The notes below the pieces were generated by a model. That model saw nothing but the letters and a program-made list of their open reading frames with translations, was not told the origin of the DNA and searched no databases. Shown here in pieces: positions 26,617-33,165 of a DNA stretch of 42,011 nt; within the stretch, counting starts at the first letter, position 1; every line of letters starts with the position of its first letter. Both the position numbers and the translations under genes were made by a program. Source of the DNA: an uncultured Hyphomicrobiaceae bacterium (GTDB lineage: Bacteria; Pseudomonadota; Alphaproteobacteria; Rhizobiales; CAMYJA01); the NCBI GenBank assembly GCA_947258705.1, contig CAMYJA010000013.1, positions 89,112 to 131,122 on the forward strand, written 5' to 3'.

Positions 26617-26643
26617 GGGGGCTCAAGGAGATGGAGTGATCGA

Positions 26644-27591
26644 TCAGGCCTGTTGAATAGGGCTGTGCCGTTCGGGGGGCAGGTCAATGGTTGCACCGAT
26701 ATTTCGAGGGTCGAGAACAAAACTCTGTATCATGTCTCTTTCAGCGGTTTTGGCGATGCCGCTTTTCTTTACGGCCAGAGCGATGGCGCATTTGGCCAGG
26801 GCACCGACGCCGTCGGGCGAGGTGTTGTTCGGGTTAAGTCCCAAATAACGCCGGAGCAGCCCGTTGGTGTAGTAGACACCATATTTTCGTTTGGCTTTTG
26901 CGGTCAGGTACTCCATCGATATGGAGACGTTCAGCCCGTCCAGATTGTCGACCTTGTGCGGTCCGTTATGCGGCCAGGTGATGCCGTCGCCGGGTTCCAG
27001 GTCGAAGATTTCCGCATGGTCGTCCCAGGACGGGTCGTAGGCTATTTCTTCCTCGGTCTGCCGCAGAATCACGCCCTCGAGCCGGTCGTCGGGGAGGAAC
27101 GTCTTGTTTTCCGCGTCCCAAAGGTAAAACCGTTTTCTGCCGCGAATATGCCAGAGGTTCACCAGCGGGATATCGGTATGATAAAAGACGCGCGCGCCGG
27201 GTGAGGATATCAGGAGCTGGGCCTGCTTGCGACCGATGTAACCGGACGGCATACAGGCATTAATCTCGCCGATTGCCGCATTGATGAGATCCTGATATTC
27301 GGGCGCAAATTGATCGAAATTGCGCAAGGCGAGCCAAAGTCGGCCCGTTTTTATGGCATCCAGGACTTCGCGGCCGCTGAGCCCGTTAAAATCGCCATTG
27401 CGCCAGATCTTCTTCTCACCGACATGGCTCATTGTGGTGATCATGTAATGTTCGCGCGGGGTGCGATCGATCAGTTCGGCCAGTTTATCGTCCTCGAACA
27501 AACCGCTGTCGCGCAACCGATGCTTGTAATTCACCGTGCCCTCACCGAAACGTTCCGACTGACCCTTATCGAGATTTATCCACTCACTCAT
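26644..27591 (-). CDS. JmjC/cupin-like Fe(II)/2-oxoglutarate-type oxygenase
   Basis: A 315-residue protein with a double-stranded beta-helix core. The metal facial triad is suggested by YHTD (His138, Asp140) and a later His in GDGITWPHNGPHKVDN (His208 or His212). RGRKRFYLWD after the first motif fits the cosubstrate-side strand of cupin-8/JmjC proteins. From family knowledge, such proteins hydroxylate protein or small-molecule targets; the target here is unknown. AAGGTGA lies 6 nt before the ATG. It starts the reverse-strand pair with the BioF2-like gene and is divergent from mraZ. Confidence 0.78.
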   Translation of the reverse strand: MSEWINLDKGQSERFGEGTVNYKHRLRDSGLFEDDKLAELIDRTPREHYMITTMSHVGEKKIWRNGDFNGLSGREVLDAIKTGRLWLALRNFDQFAPEYQDLINAAIGEINACMPSGYIGRKQAQLLISSPGARVFYHTDIPLVNLWHIRGRKRFYLWDAENKTFLPDDRLEGVILRQTEEEIAYDPSWDDHAEIFDLEPGDGITWPHNGPHKVDNLDGLNVSISMEYLTAKAKRKYGVYYTNGLLRRYLGLNPNNTSPDGVGALAKCAIALAVKKSGIAKTAERDMIQSFVLDPRNIGATIDLPPERHSPIQQA

Positions 27592-27724
27592 GACGTCACC
27601 TTCTTTGACCGCTGTTTAACCGTATTTCCCCGTTGGCACGGGATCTGGAGAGCTCTACTCATGAAAAGCAAGGATTGTGCCGGAACTTTCATTAGCTATC
27701 CCAATTGAATTCCTTAACAATCCG

Positions 27725-27753
27725 TTGACACCCATAAAATCCCATGATATCCC
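27725..27753 (+). promoter_or_regulatory. dcw cluster promoter (mraZ promoter)
   Basis: A perfect -35 TTGACA lies at 27725-27730. The -10 position 17 bp on reads TATCCC (27748-27753) and is weak, overlapping the MraZ repeats. The leader to mraZ would be about 240 nt. Confidence 0.5.
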
Positions 27754-27755
27754 AT
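27731..27755. promoter_or_regulatory. MraZ operator: three direct repeats, 10-bp period
   Basis: CCCAT occurs at 27731-27735, 27741-27745 and 27751-27755, so the opposite strand reads TGGG-type repeats with 10-bp phasing. This matches the known MraZ recognition pattern of TGGGN repeats spaced by 5 nt. It begins right after the -35 box, so MraZ binding would block the promoter and give negative autoregulation of the dcw cluster. Confidence 0.8.
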
Positions 27756-27782
27756 AAAAATCCGTCGAGCGGGGCGGATAAG

Positions 27783-27852
27783 GGTGTATGGCGCCCGTGA
27801 GGCTCATCTTGCGAGAGGTCTAAGAGATGATCTTCGCTGACCGCCATACCCC
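27783..27852 (+). ncRNA. Long stem-loop in the mraZ leader (first)
   Basis: GTATGGCG (27786-27793) pairs perfectly with CGCCATAC (27842-27849), and GG/CC flanks extend the stem past one mismatch. Inside, TCATCT (27804-27809) pairs with AGATGA (27825-27830). It forms an untranslated structured leader element or an undescribed RNA. Confidence 0.45.
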
Positions 27853-27899
27853 GTGAGAACAGAAATGGGCGTTTGGGCTGTTTGCCAACGCGCGGATCC

Positions 27900-27944
27900 C
27901 GGTCTGATCTGCTCTGACGAGTGCAGGGCGATCAGCCCGGACCG
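27900..27944 (+). ncRNA. Stem-loop in the mraZ leader (second)
   Basis: CGGTC (27900-27904) with GACCG (27940-27944) and TGATC (27905-27909) with GATCA (27930-27934) form an interrupted stem, with an inner CTGC/GCAG hairpin. It lies about 55 nt before the mraZ ATG. No T run follows. Confidence 0.4.
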
Positions 27945-27998
27945 CATCCCACCGGCCACATGGTTCAGGGTAAATGGTCAGGAGTATTGAGAAGAAGG

Positions 27999-28499
27999 AT
28001 GGATCGCTTTGTCTCGACCTTTACGAACAAAATCGATGCCAAGGGGCGGGTTTCCGTCCCGGCGCCATTCCGTGCGGTCCTTACCCGGGACGGCTATGAC
28101 GGGGGCATCTATTGTTACCCCTCGCTCGAGCATCCGGCCCTCGATGCTGGCGGCGACGCGTTGGCGCGGAAAATCGACACGCTACTCGAATCTCTCCCGG
28201 ACTTTTCGGATGAGCGGGATGAACTCTCTGTCGCGCTCTATTCGGATGTCCAGGTCCTCAATATCGACGGCGACGGGCGGATTGTCCTTCCCCCCTCGCT
28301 TAGAGAACACGCAAATATCACCACCCATGTTACATTTGTCGGCATGGGTCAGAAATTTCAAATCTGGGAAGCCGGTCAGTTCGAAGCGCACAGAGCGGTC
28401 GCGCGCGACAAGGTCCGGGATCACAGAAAGCTCTTCGGCGCGGGGGACCGTTCTCACTCCAAAGTGAATGAGCGCGGTAAAACTGGAGCGCGGGAATGA
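27999..28499 (+). CDS. mraZ: Transcriptional regulator MraZ
   Basis: A 166-residue protein and first gene of the dcw cluster. It has two AbrB/SpoVT-like swapped-hairpin repeats, seen at NKIDAKGRVSVPAPFR near residue 10 and IDGDGRIVLPPSLREHA near residue 90. MraZ forms a ring, binds TGGG repeats in its own promoter, and represses the cluster. The ATG at 27999 gives the standard MDRFVSTF N-terminus; a longer frame reaches 27921 through the leader structure and is rejected. The ribosome site is the purine run GAAGAAGG just before the ATG. Its stop overlaps rsmH by 4 nt. Confidence 0.95.
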   Translation: MDRFVSTFTNKIDAKGRVSVPAPFRAVLTRDGYDGGIYCYPSLEHPALDAGGDALARKIDTLLESLPDFSDERDELSVALYSDVQVLNIDGDGRIVLPPSLREHANITTHVTFVGMGQKFQIWEAGQFEAHRAVARDKVRDHRKLFGAGDRSHSKVNERGKTGARE

Positions 28500-29530
28500 T
28501 GGCCGAGCGCAGCCCTCTTGAGGGAGAGGAAGCTGCGGAAGAGGGGTCGGACCACATTCCCGTGTTGCTCCGTCAGGTGCTGGACAATCTCGATATCAGG
28601 GAAGGCGGACTCTATGTGGATGCCACATTCGGGGCCGGCGGCTACACGCGCGCCATACTCGGTTATACCGGTACAAGGGTTCTGGCGATCGATCGTGATC
28701 CAAATGCATGCCAATTCGCGGAATCCCTGGAAAAAGAATTTGGCGAACGGTTGATATTTCGCCATGGCCGCTTTGGCGAGTTGCACGAGGTAGCGGTCAA
28801 TGCCGGGTTCGGCCGGGTCGACGGCGTTGTCTTCGACTTAGGCGTCTCCTCAATGCAAATCGACGATGGCGCACGCGGATTTTCCTTTCAGTCCGACGGG
28901 CCGCTCGACATGCGCATGTCGGGTGCCGGTGTGAGCGCTGCCGATCTCGTCAATTCTCTCAGTGAGACGGAACTTTCGTTTCTCCTGAAATTCTATGGCG
29001 AAGAGCGCCGGGCACGGGCGATCGCCCGCAGGATCGTTGCGGTACGCGATGAAAACCCCATCACCAGGACTTTTGAGCTTGTCGATATTATCTGTTCCGT
29101 GCTTGGCGGGCCGCGACCGCACAAAAAGCACCCCGCCACCAGGACTTTTCAGGCATTGCGCATTGCGACCAATGAGGAATTGCACGAACTGGCACGCGGT
29201 TTGTCGGCGGCTGAAGCACTCCTCGCGCCTTCGGGCCGGCTTGTCGTGGTGAGCTTTCATTCGCTCGAGGACAGGATTGTAAAGCGGTTTTTTCGCATCC
29301 GTGCCGGGCAAACGCCCAAAGCCTCCCGCCATCTGCCGGAAATTCAGGACGAAATGATGCCGCAAAGTTTCCAAATCATTAACCGTCGACCTGTTATTCC
29401 TGGTGAGGAGGAGATTGCGCGCAATCCAAGAGCACGGTCGGCGCGCCTGAGGTCTGCCACCAGGCTCGAAGCACCGGCCTGGCCATATGAGCTTGATGAT
29501 TTTGGGCTGCCGGATTTGCAGAAGCGTTGA
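28496..29530 (+). CDS. rsmH: 16S rRNA (cytosine(1402)-N(4))-methyltransferase RsmH
   Basis: Methylates N4 of C1402 in 16S rRNA using SAM (formerly MraW). The protein has 344 residues. HIPVLLRQVLD near residue 20 and VDATFGAGGYTRAIL form the conserved N-terminal and SAM-binding regions. FDLGVSSMQIDDGARGFSF is the RsmH signature, and LVVVSFHSLEDRIVKRFF is the C-terminal one. ATG 28496 overlaps the mraZ stop (ATGA), consistent with coupling; a second in-frame ATG follows directly at 28499. Confidence 0.96.
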   Translation: MMAERSPLEGEEAAEEGSDHIPVLLRQVLDNLDIREGGLYVDATFGAGGYTRAILGYTGTRVLAIDRDPNACQFAESLEKEFGERLIFRHGRFGELHEVAVNAGFGRVDGVVFDLGVSSMQIDDGARGFSFQSDGPLDMRMSGAGVSAADLVNSLSETELSFLLKFYGEERRARAIARRIVAVRDENPITRTFELVDIICSVLGGPRPHKKHPATRTFQALRIATNEELHELARGLSAAEALLAPSGRLVVVSFHSLEDRIVKRFFRIRAGQTPKASRHLPEIQDEMMPQSFQIINRRPVIPGEEEIARNPRARSARLRSATRLEAPAWPYELDDFGLPDLQKR

Positions 29531-29549
29531 AAACAGATTGGATCCATAG

Positions 29550-29855
29550 ATGCGTAAGGCGATCATTTTGATACTGATGGTTGGCTGTATCGGCGCGGCG
29601 TTTTGGCTCTATAAGCTGAAATTCGATACACGGCGGGTCGAGCTGCGTGTGCAGCAGCTCGACCACCTCATTGAAAAGGCGGAAAACGATATTGCGGTGT
29701 TGCGCGCCGAATGGAATTTTCTGACGCGACCCGAGCGCGTCGAGCTGCTTGCCAAAAAGCATCTACGTATGAAACCCGCCGGATCGGATCAATACCGGAC
29801 GTTGTTGGACCTTGAAAGGGCTGGTGGCGCCGCGGCGCCAGCGGTGCGCAAATAG
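29550..29855 (+). CDS. ftsL: Cell division protein FtsL
   Basis: A 101-residue bitopic protein. A transmembrane helix at about 4-20 (AIILILMVGCIGAAFWLY) is followed by a periplasmic coiled coil (about 25-60, VELRVQQLDHLIEKAENDIAVLRAEW) and the short FtsL tail FLTRPERVELLAKKHLRMKP. FtsL with FtsB and FtsQ links the divisome to FtsW/FtsI. Sequence identity in the family is low, so the call rests on size, layout and the rsmH-ftsL-ftsI position. The 3' end contains a perfect 16-bp palindrome (29825-29840), ahead of the ftsI ribosome site. Confidence 0.9.
   Translation: MRKAIILILMVGCIGAAFWLYKLKFDTRRVELRVQQLDHLIEKAENDIAVLRAEWNFLTRPERVELLAKKHLRMKPAGSDQYRTLLDLERAGGAAAPAVRK
29825..29840. repeat. Perfect 16-bp palindrome at the ftsL 3' end
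   Basis: TGGCGCCGCGGCGCCA is its own reverse complement. It encodes part of the Ala/Gly-rich tail of FtsL and ends 27 nt before the ftsI ATG. As RNA it would be a strong hairpin just before the ftsI ribosome site. Confidence 0.6.
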
Positions 29856-29866
29856 GAGGGTGACCG

Positions 29867-31540
29867 ATGCCTCGTTCAAGCACCTCACCCCATCGCCTGC
29901 TCAAGGACCGTGGGAAAGCCGATAACCGGACAGGCAATCCTCTGCGCCGGCGCGCGCTGATCCTGTCGTTCATGTGTGCCGGTGCGTTCATTTCCATTAT
30001 GACGCAATTGATCCGCATTGGTGCGCAAGACGATCAAATCGTGCAGCTCAGCATGGCACGCACATTGGGGGGATCTTTGGCACGGCCGGATATTGTCGAC
30101 CGTAATGGGCGTTTGCTCGCAACCGATATTTCCATGCCGTCTCTTTTTGCCGATCCAGCACGCATTCTCGATGAGGATGAGGTGTCGGAAAAAATATCCG
30201 CCGTGTTCCCGGGACTCAAAGCTGCATCGATCCGCAAAAAACTCGGTAATAAGAGACGCCGGTTTGTCTGGCTCAAACGAGGTATTTCTCCCGCTCTTGC
30301 CCAGAAGGTACACGATCTGGGATTGCCGGGACTCGGTTTCAGAAATGAACTCAGGCGGATTTATCCGGCGGGTCAGATGGCCGGCCACATCCTGGGTTTT
30401 GTCAATGTCGACAATCGCGGCATGACGGGGGTTGAACGCTATATCGATGAAGAGGTCGGCGTTGCCCTGGTGCAGGGGCCGGGTGCGCGGGACAAGCTGC
30501 CGGTACGGTTAACCCTGGACCTCAAGGTTCAATATGCGCTGCGGGACGAAATTTCCAAAGGCGCGAAGCTCTATGGCGCAAAGGCGGCGGCGGGCATCGT
30601 GCTCGATGCAAATTCCGGCGATGTCCTGGCGATGACATCCCTGCCCGACTTCGATTCAAACCGCCCTTCCGGCAGCCTCGAGAAGGCCCATATGGATCGC
30701 ATGACCCAGGGCATTTTTGAGCTGGGATCGGTTTTTAAGGCCCAGACAGTCGCGATGATCCTCGATAGCGGCGTCGGTGATCTCAAGAGCACTTATGACG
30801 CGCGCAATGCGGTGAAGATCGGTGTTCACGAAATCGATGATTTTCACGGGCGCCGGCGAAGGCTCACTTTGGAAGAGGTTTTCCTCTATTCCTCCAATCT
30901 CGGCGCCGCGCAAATGGGAATGGACCTCGGTAAAACGCGCATGATGGAATATTTTCGTCAATTCGGTTTGATGACGCCCCTGAAGACGGAAATAGGGCGG
31001 TCCGCTTCTCCCCGTCTGCCCAAACACTGGGGGGAGGCCGAGGTCATGACAACGGCTTTCGGGCATGGCATGGCAGTGACCCCTCTTCAATACGCAGCTT
31101 CCAGCGTCGCGCTTGTGAATGGCGGTTTCTATGTACCCCCGCGCTTCGTTCTCACAGATGAGCCCGCAACCGCCGGGGGAAGGAAACGGATACTGAAGCG
31201 ATCGACGTCAGATATAATACGGAGTTTGATGAGGGCCAATGTTGTCGGTCGTCCGGGAACCGGACGCCGTGCCGATGTTCCTGGATATAATGTTGGCGGC
31301 AAAACGGGAACGGCTGAAATGCCGGGGCGCAACGGCTACGACAAAAGGCGCGTAATCGCATCCTTTGTCGGCGCTTTTCCCATGGAAGCTCCGCGCTACC
31401 TTACTTATGTGCTTCTGTTCGAGCCACAGCCGAGCGATGAGACCAAGGGAAAGATAACGGCGGGGATCAACGCGGCACCTTTGACTGCGCGGATTATCAG
31501 TCGTATTGCGCCCCTATTAAAGGTACTGCCGCAGTCGTAA
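29867..31540 (+). CDS. ftsI: Peptidoglycan D,D-transpeptidase FtsI (PBP3)
   Basis: The septal transpeptidase that crosslinks peptidoglycan at division. The protein has 557 residues. A short basic cytoplasmic tail and a membrane helix at about 29-50 precede the periplasmic class B PBP part. Active-site motifs are SVFK with Ser288 and Lys291, SSN at 342-344, and KTG at 479-481. AGGAGGG lies 6 nt before the ATG, an unusually strong site for this cluster. The next downstream gene is on the opposite strand, so the ftsI end is the end of the first dcw transcript or needs read-through. Confidence 0.96.
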   Translation: MPRSSTSPHRLLKDRGKADNRTGNPLRRRALILSFMCAGAFISIMTQLIRIGAQDDQIVQLSMARTLGGSLARPDIVDRNGRLLATDISMPSLFADPARILDEDEVSEKISAVFPGLKAASIRKKLGNKRRRFVWLKRGISPALAQKVHDLGLPGLGFRNELRRIYPAGQMAGHILGFVNVDNRGMTGVERYIDEEVGVALVQGPGARDKLPVRLTLDLKVQYALRDEISKGAKLYGAKAAAGIVLDANSGDVLAMTSLPDFDSNRPSGSLEKAHMDRMTQGIFELGSVFKAQTVAMILDSGVGDLKSTYDARNAVKIGVHEIDDFHGRRRRLTLEEVFLYSSNLGAAQMGMDLGKTRMMEYFRQFGLMTPLKTEIGRSASPRLPKHWGEAEVMTTAFGHGMAVTPLQYAASSVALVNGGFYVPPRFVLTDEPATAGGRKRILKRSTSDIIRSLMRANVVGRPGTGRRADVPGYNVGGKTGTAEMPGRNGYDKRRVIASFVGAFPMEAPRYLTYVLLFEPQPSDETKGKITAGINAAPLTARIISRIAPLLKVLPQS

Positions 31541-31582
31541 ATCCCTTCAACTGCTGCTGGACACATTGGCAGCTCCGGCGAT

Positions 31583-31597
31583 GCTCTCCGGCAGAGC
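31583..31597. terminator. Weak hairpin at the end of ftsI / tadG-like gene
   Basis: GCTCT (31583-31587) pairs with AGAGC (31593-31597) around CCGGC, between convergent ftsI and the TadG-like gene. CCTATTT follows on the plus strand. It is only a short stem with few T. Confidence 0.3.
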
Positions 31598-32872
31598 CTA
31601 TTTGACCAGCTTGATTTCGCCTGCCAGTTTGCCGGTAATTTCTGCGAAAACCGCGGCGAGATCGCTGTTGGTCTCGGCTTCAAAGAAGTAGCTTGTCGAG
31701 GATGCGCAATTTTCGAGACGGTTGCGGGTTGGTAAATCCTGCAGATCGAATGCGACGGTTACCACATTAATGTTGGCATTTTTCGCATTTTCACAAAGGG
31801 TCACGAGGTTCAGTTCTCCGTCAGCAACGCTCAGCGAACCCGCCGGCCCTTTGGCATTTTCGGTCTGTCTGCCATCCGTTAGAAGTATGATGAATTTTTT
31901 TGTTTCCTCCTCCGTGTAATCGGCTGCCTCGGTGAAGGGTGCGGCGGGTGAGATCAGGTGCCATCCCATCGCCATGCCCAGTGCAATATGGGTATTCGCA
32001 TAGGGCGTCATCGACGAAAGCTGTGACTTGATGGAGGTTATGTTGTCTGTCAGCGGCGCGACGACCAGATTGCGCGATAAATATTCCGGGCAAACTCCGG
32101 AGCCGGAACCGCCATTGTCAACGGGTGCCCCAGATGTCCATTTTGTTGTGTCATCCGACGAAATGGGTTCGTCATTCAACGTATTATGGGGATAGGGACG
32201 ATCCTGGAGACAATTTGTCCAGCTGCCGGAAGGATCCTGTCCGACCACGTAATTTCCGGGCAAGCTGAGATAGATATGGTCGGAAAACGGAACCAGACCA
32301 AATTTGAGATTGGGATTTGCTCCATTCTGATAAAGGTCATCGATCAACTTGATCGAAGCGTCACGCATGGCGTCATATTTACCTGCGCTGTCCATTGATC
32401 CCGAATAATCAAGAACGAGCACGATCTCAGCTTTCATCATCGCCGGGATGACAGCCTCCGAATGCGTGCTGACGCTTATCGTATCAAAACCCAAAACGGT
32501 GCTGATCGTTGTCGGGACGGAATAGTTCGTTGTGACCTTGACCAGGCCATCAACGATATTCACGATGGGTGAGATAGAACCGCCTGCCATACCGTTATAA
32601 TTTGCGGTGAACATGGAAGCGGCGAAGGCTTCAAGTTCGGATTGTTCCATAGCTTCAAAGGCCGCCGCCGAGGCTACGGAGGTGGCAACGGAATCCGCGG
32701 TTTTTTGCAAGTGGGATCGTTCCGAATAGGCCCGACTGTAATCAATCGCCATTCCGATAATACCGAATATCGACAAGGCCATGAGGCCGAAGAGAATAGC
32801 TACCGTGCCTTGCTGGTCCTGTCCAAAAGACCGGATCCGGAATTTTCTCCTGGCGACAATACTGCAGTCCAT
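31598..32872 (-). CDS. TadG-like pilus-assembly protein with von Willebrand A domain
   Basis: A 424-residue protein (426 if the outer Met at 32878 is used). An N-terminal TadE/TadG-type hydrophobic segment, GTVAILFGLMALSIFGIIGMAIDYSRAY (first 20 residues given in the form GTVAILFGLMALSIFG), is followed by SERSHLQKTADSVATSVA. A vWA domain then starts with the MIDAS DYSGSMDS (about 155-162) and later has Thr in YANTHIALGMAMGWHL and Asp in LLTDGRQTEN. TadG proteins belong to Flp/Tad pili or are exported pseudopilin-like adhesins; no other tad gene is here. The inner Met has GGAG 7 nt upstream. It lies reversed inside the dcw cluster. Confidence 0.85.
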   Translation of the reverse strand: MDCSIVARRKFRIRSFGQDQQGTVAILFGLMALSIFGIIGMAIDYSRAYSERSHLQKTADSVATSVASAAAFEAMEQSELEAFAASMFTANYNGMAGGSISPIVNIVDGLVKVTTNYSVPTTISTVLGFDTISVSTHSEAVIPAMMKAEIVLVLDYSGSMDSAGKYDAMRDASIKLIDDLYQNGANPNLKFGLVPFSDHIYLSLPGNYVVGQDPSGSWTNCLQDRPYPHNTLNDEPISSDDTTKWTSGAPVDNGGSGSGVCPEYLSRNLVVAPLTDNITSIKSQLSSMTPYANTHIALGMAMGWHLISPAAPFTEAADYTEEETKKFIILLTDGRQTENAKGPAGSLSVADGELNLVTLCENAKNANINVVTVAFDLQDLPTRNRLENCASSTSYFFEAETNSDLAAVFAEITGKLAGEIKLVK

Positions 32873-32922
32873 ACCCATGCTCCACGGAGGTTTGAAGTTG
32901 CAGCAGTAATAGTTGAAAATAG

Positions 32923-32950
32923 ATAATATTCCGGCAATAAGACGGGTTAA
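32923..32950 (-). promoter_or_regulatory. Probable promoter of the TadG-like gene
   Basis: On the minus strand, TTAACC (32950-32945) and TATTAT (32928-32923) are 16 bp apart and end about 50 nt before the start codon. Confidence 0.4.
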
Positions 32951-33033
32951 TCATTGGTTTCGAACCGGTTCAGTCTGGAATTTCTCGTGGACTGCGCCTT
33001 CAAGTGTTTTCTGGCGGACGAAATGCTTGCCTT

Positions 33034-33093
33034 CGTCTATCCGCGAGACAGGATTACCGCCATGGGTTATTTGACGCATAGGGTGGATAGACG
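33034..33093. repeat. 9-bp perfect inverted repeat upstream of murE
   Basis: CGTCTATCC (33034-33042) is inverted as GGATAGACG (33085-33093); a G-U pair and a C-G pair extend the stem to 11 bp. The loop is about 38 nt and contains the possible murE -35 box. The right arm ends just before the possible -10. Confidence 0.5.
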
Positions 33094-33099
33094 TAGTAA
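33071..33099 (+). promoter_or_regulatory. Possible murE promoter
   Basis: TTGACG (33071-33076) and TAGTAA (33094-33099) are 17 bp apart. murE needs its own promoter because the gene before it is reversed. The spacing is ideal but the -10 is poor. Confidence 0.4.
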
Positions 33100-33165
33100 G
33101 ATGGCAAAACCACATTCCCCCAGGTTCTGGCCAAATCCAATTTCTGAAATGTTACAACGCCCTCT

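Larger units (their letters stand above)
27592..27998. other. 407-bp divergent intergenic region between the JmjC-like gene and mraZ
   Basis: No convincing gene is seen here. From left to right it holds TTGA-N7-TTAA (27605-27619, a 7 of 8 match to the CtrA box), then TTAA-N7-TTGA (27714-27728, another 7 of 8 match) overlapping TTGACA (27725-27730). These are followed by three CCCAT repeats and then two large hairpins in the mraZ leader (27783-27852 and 27900-27944). Confidence 0.6.

Noticed and set aside
26593-27204. Plus-strand 203-codon frame opposite the JmjC-like gene
   Set aside because: The reverse frame is longer, has a good ribosome site and metal-binding motifs.
27661-27708. 15-codon open frame with GGAG upstream in the mraZ upstream region
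   Set aside because: It is too short and lies before the likely promoter; nothing supports translation.
27783-27944. mraZ leader as RNase P RNA, SRP RNA or tmRNA
   Set aside because: The universal core sequences of these RNAs were looked for and are absent; an ACAGAAA at 27860-27866 alone is not enough.
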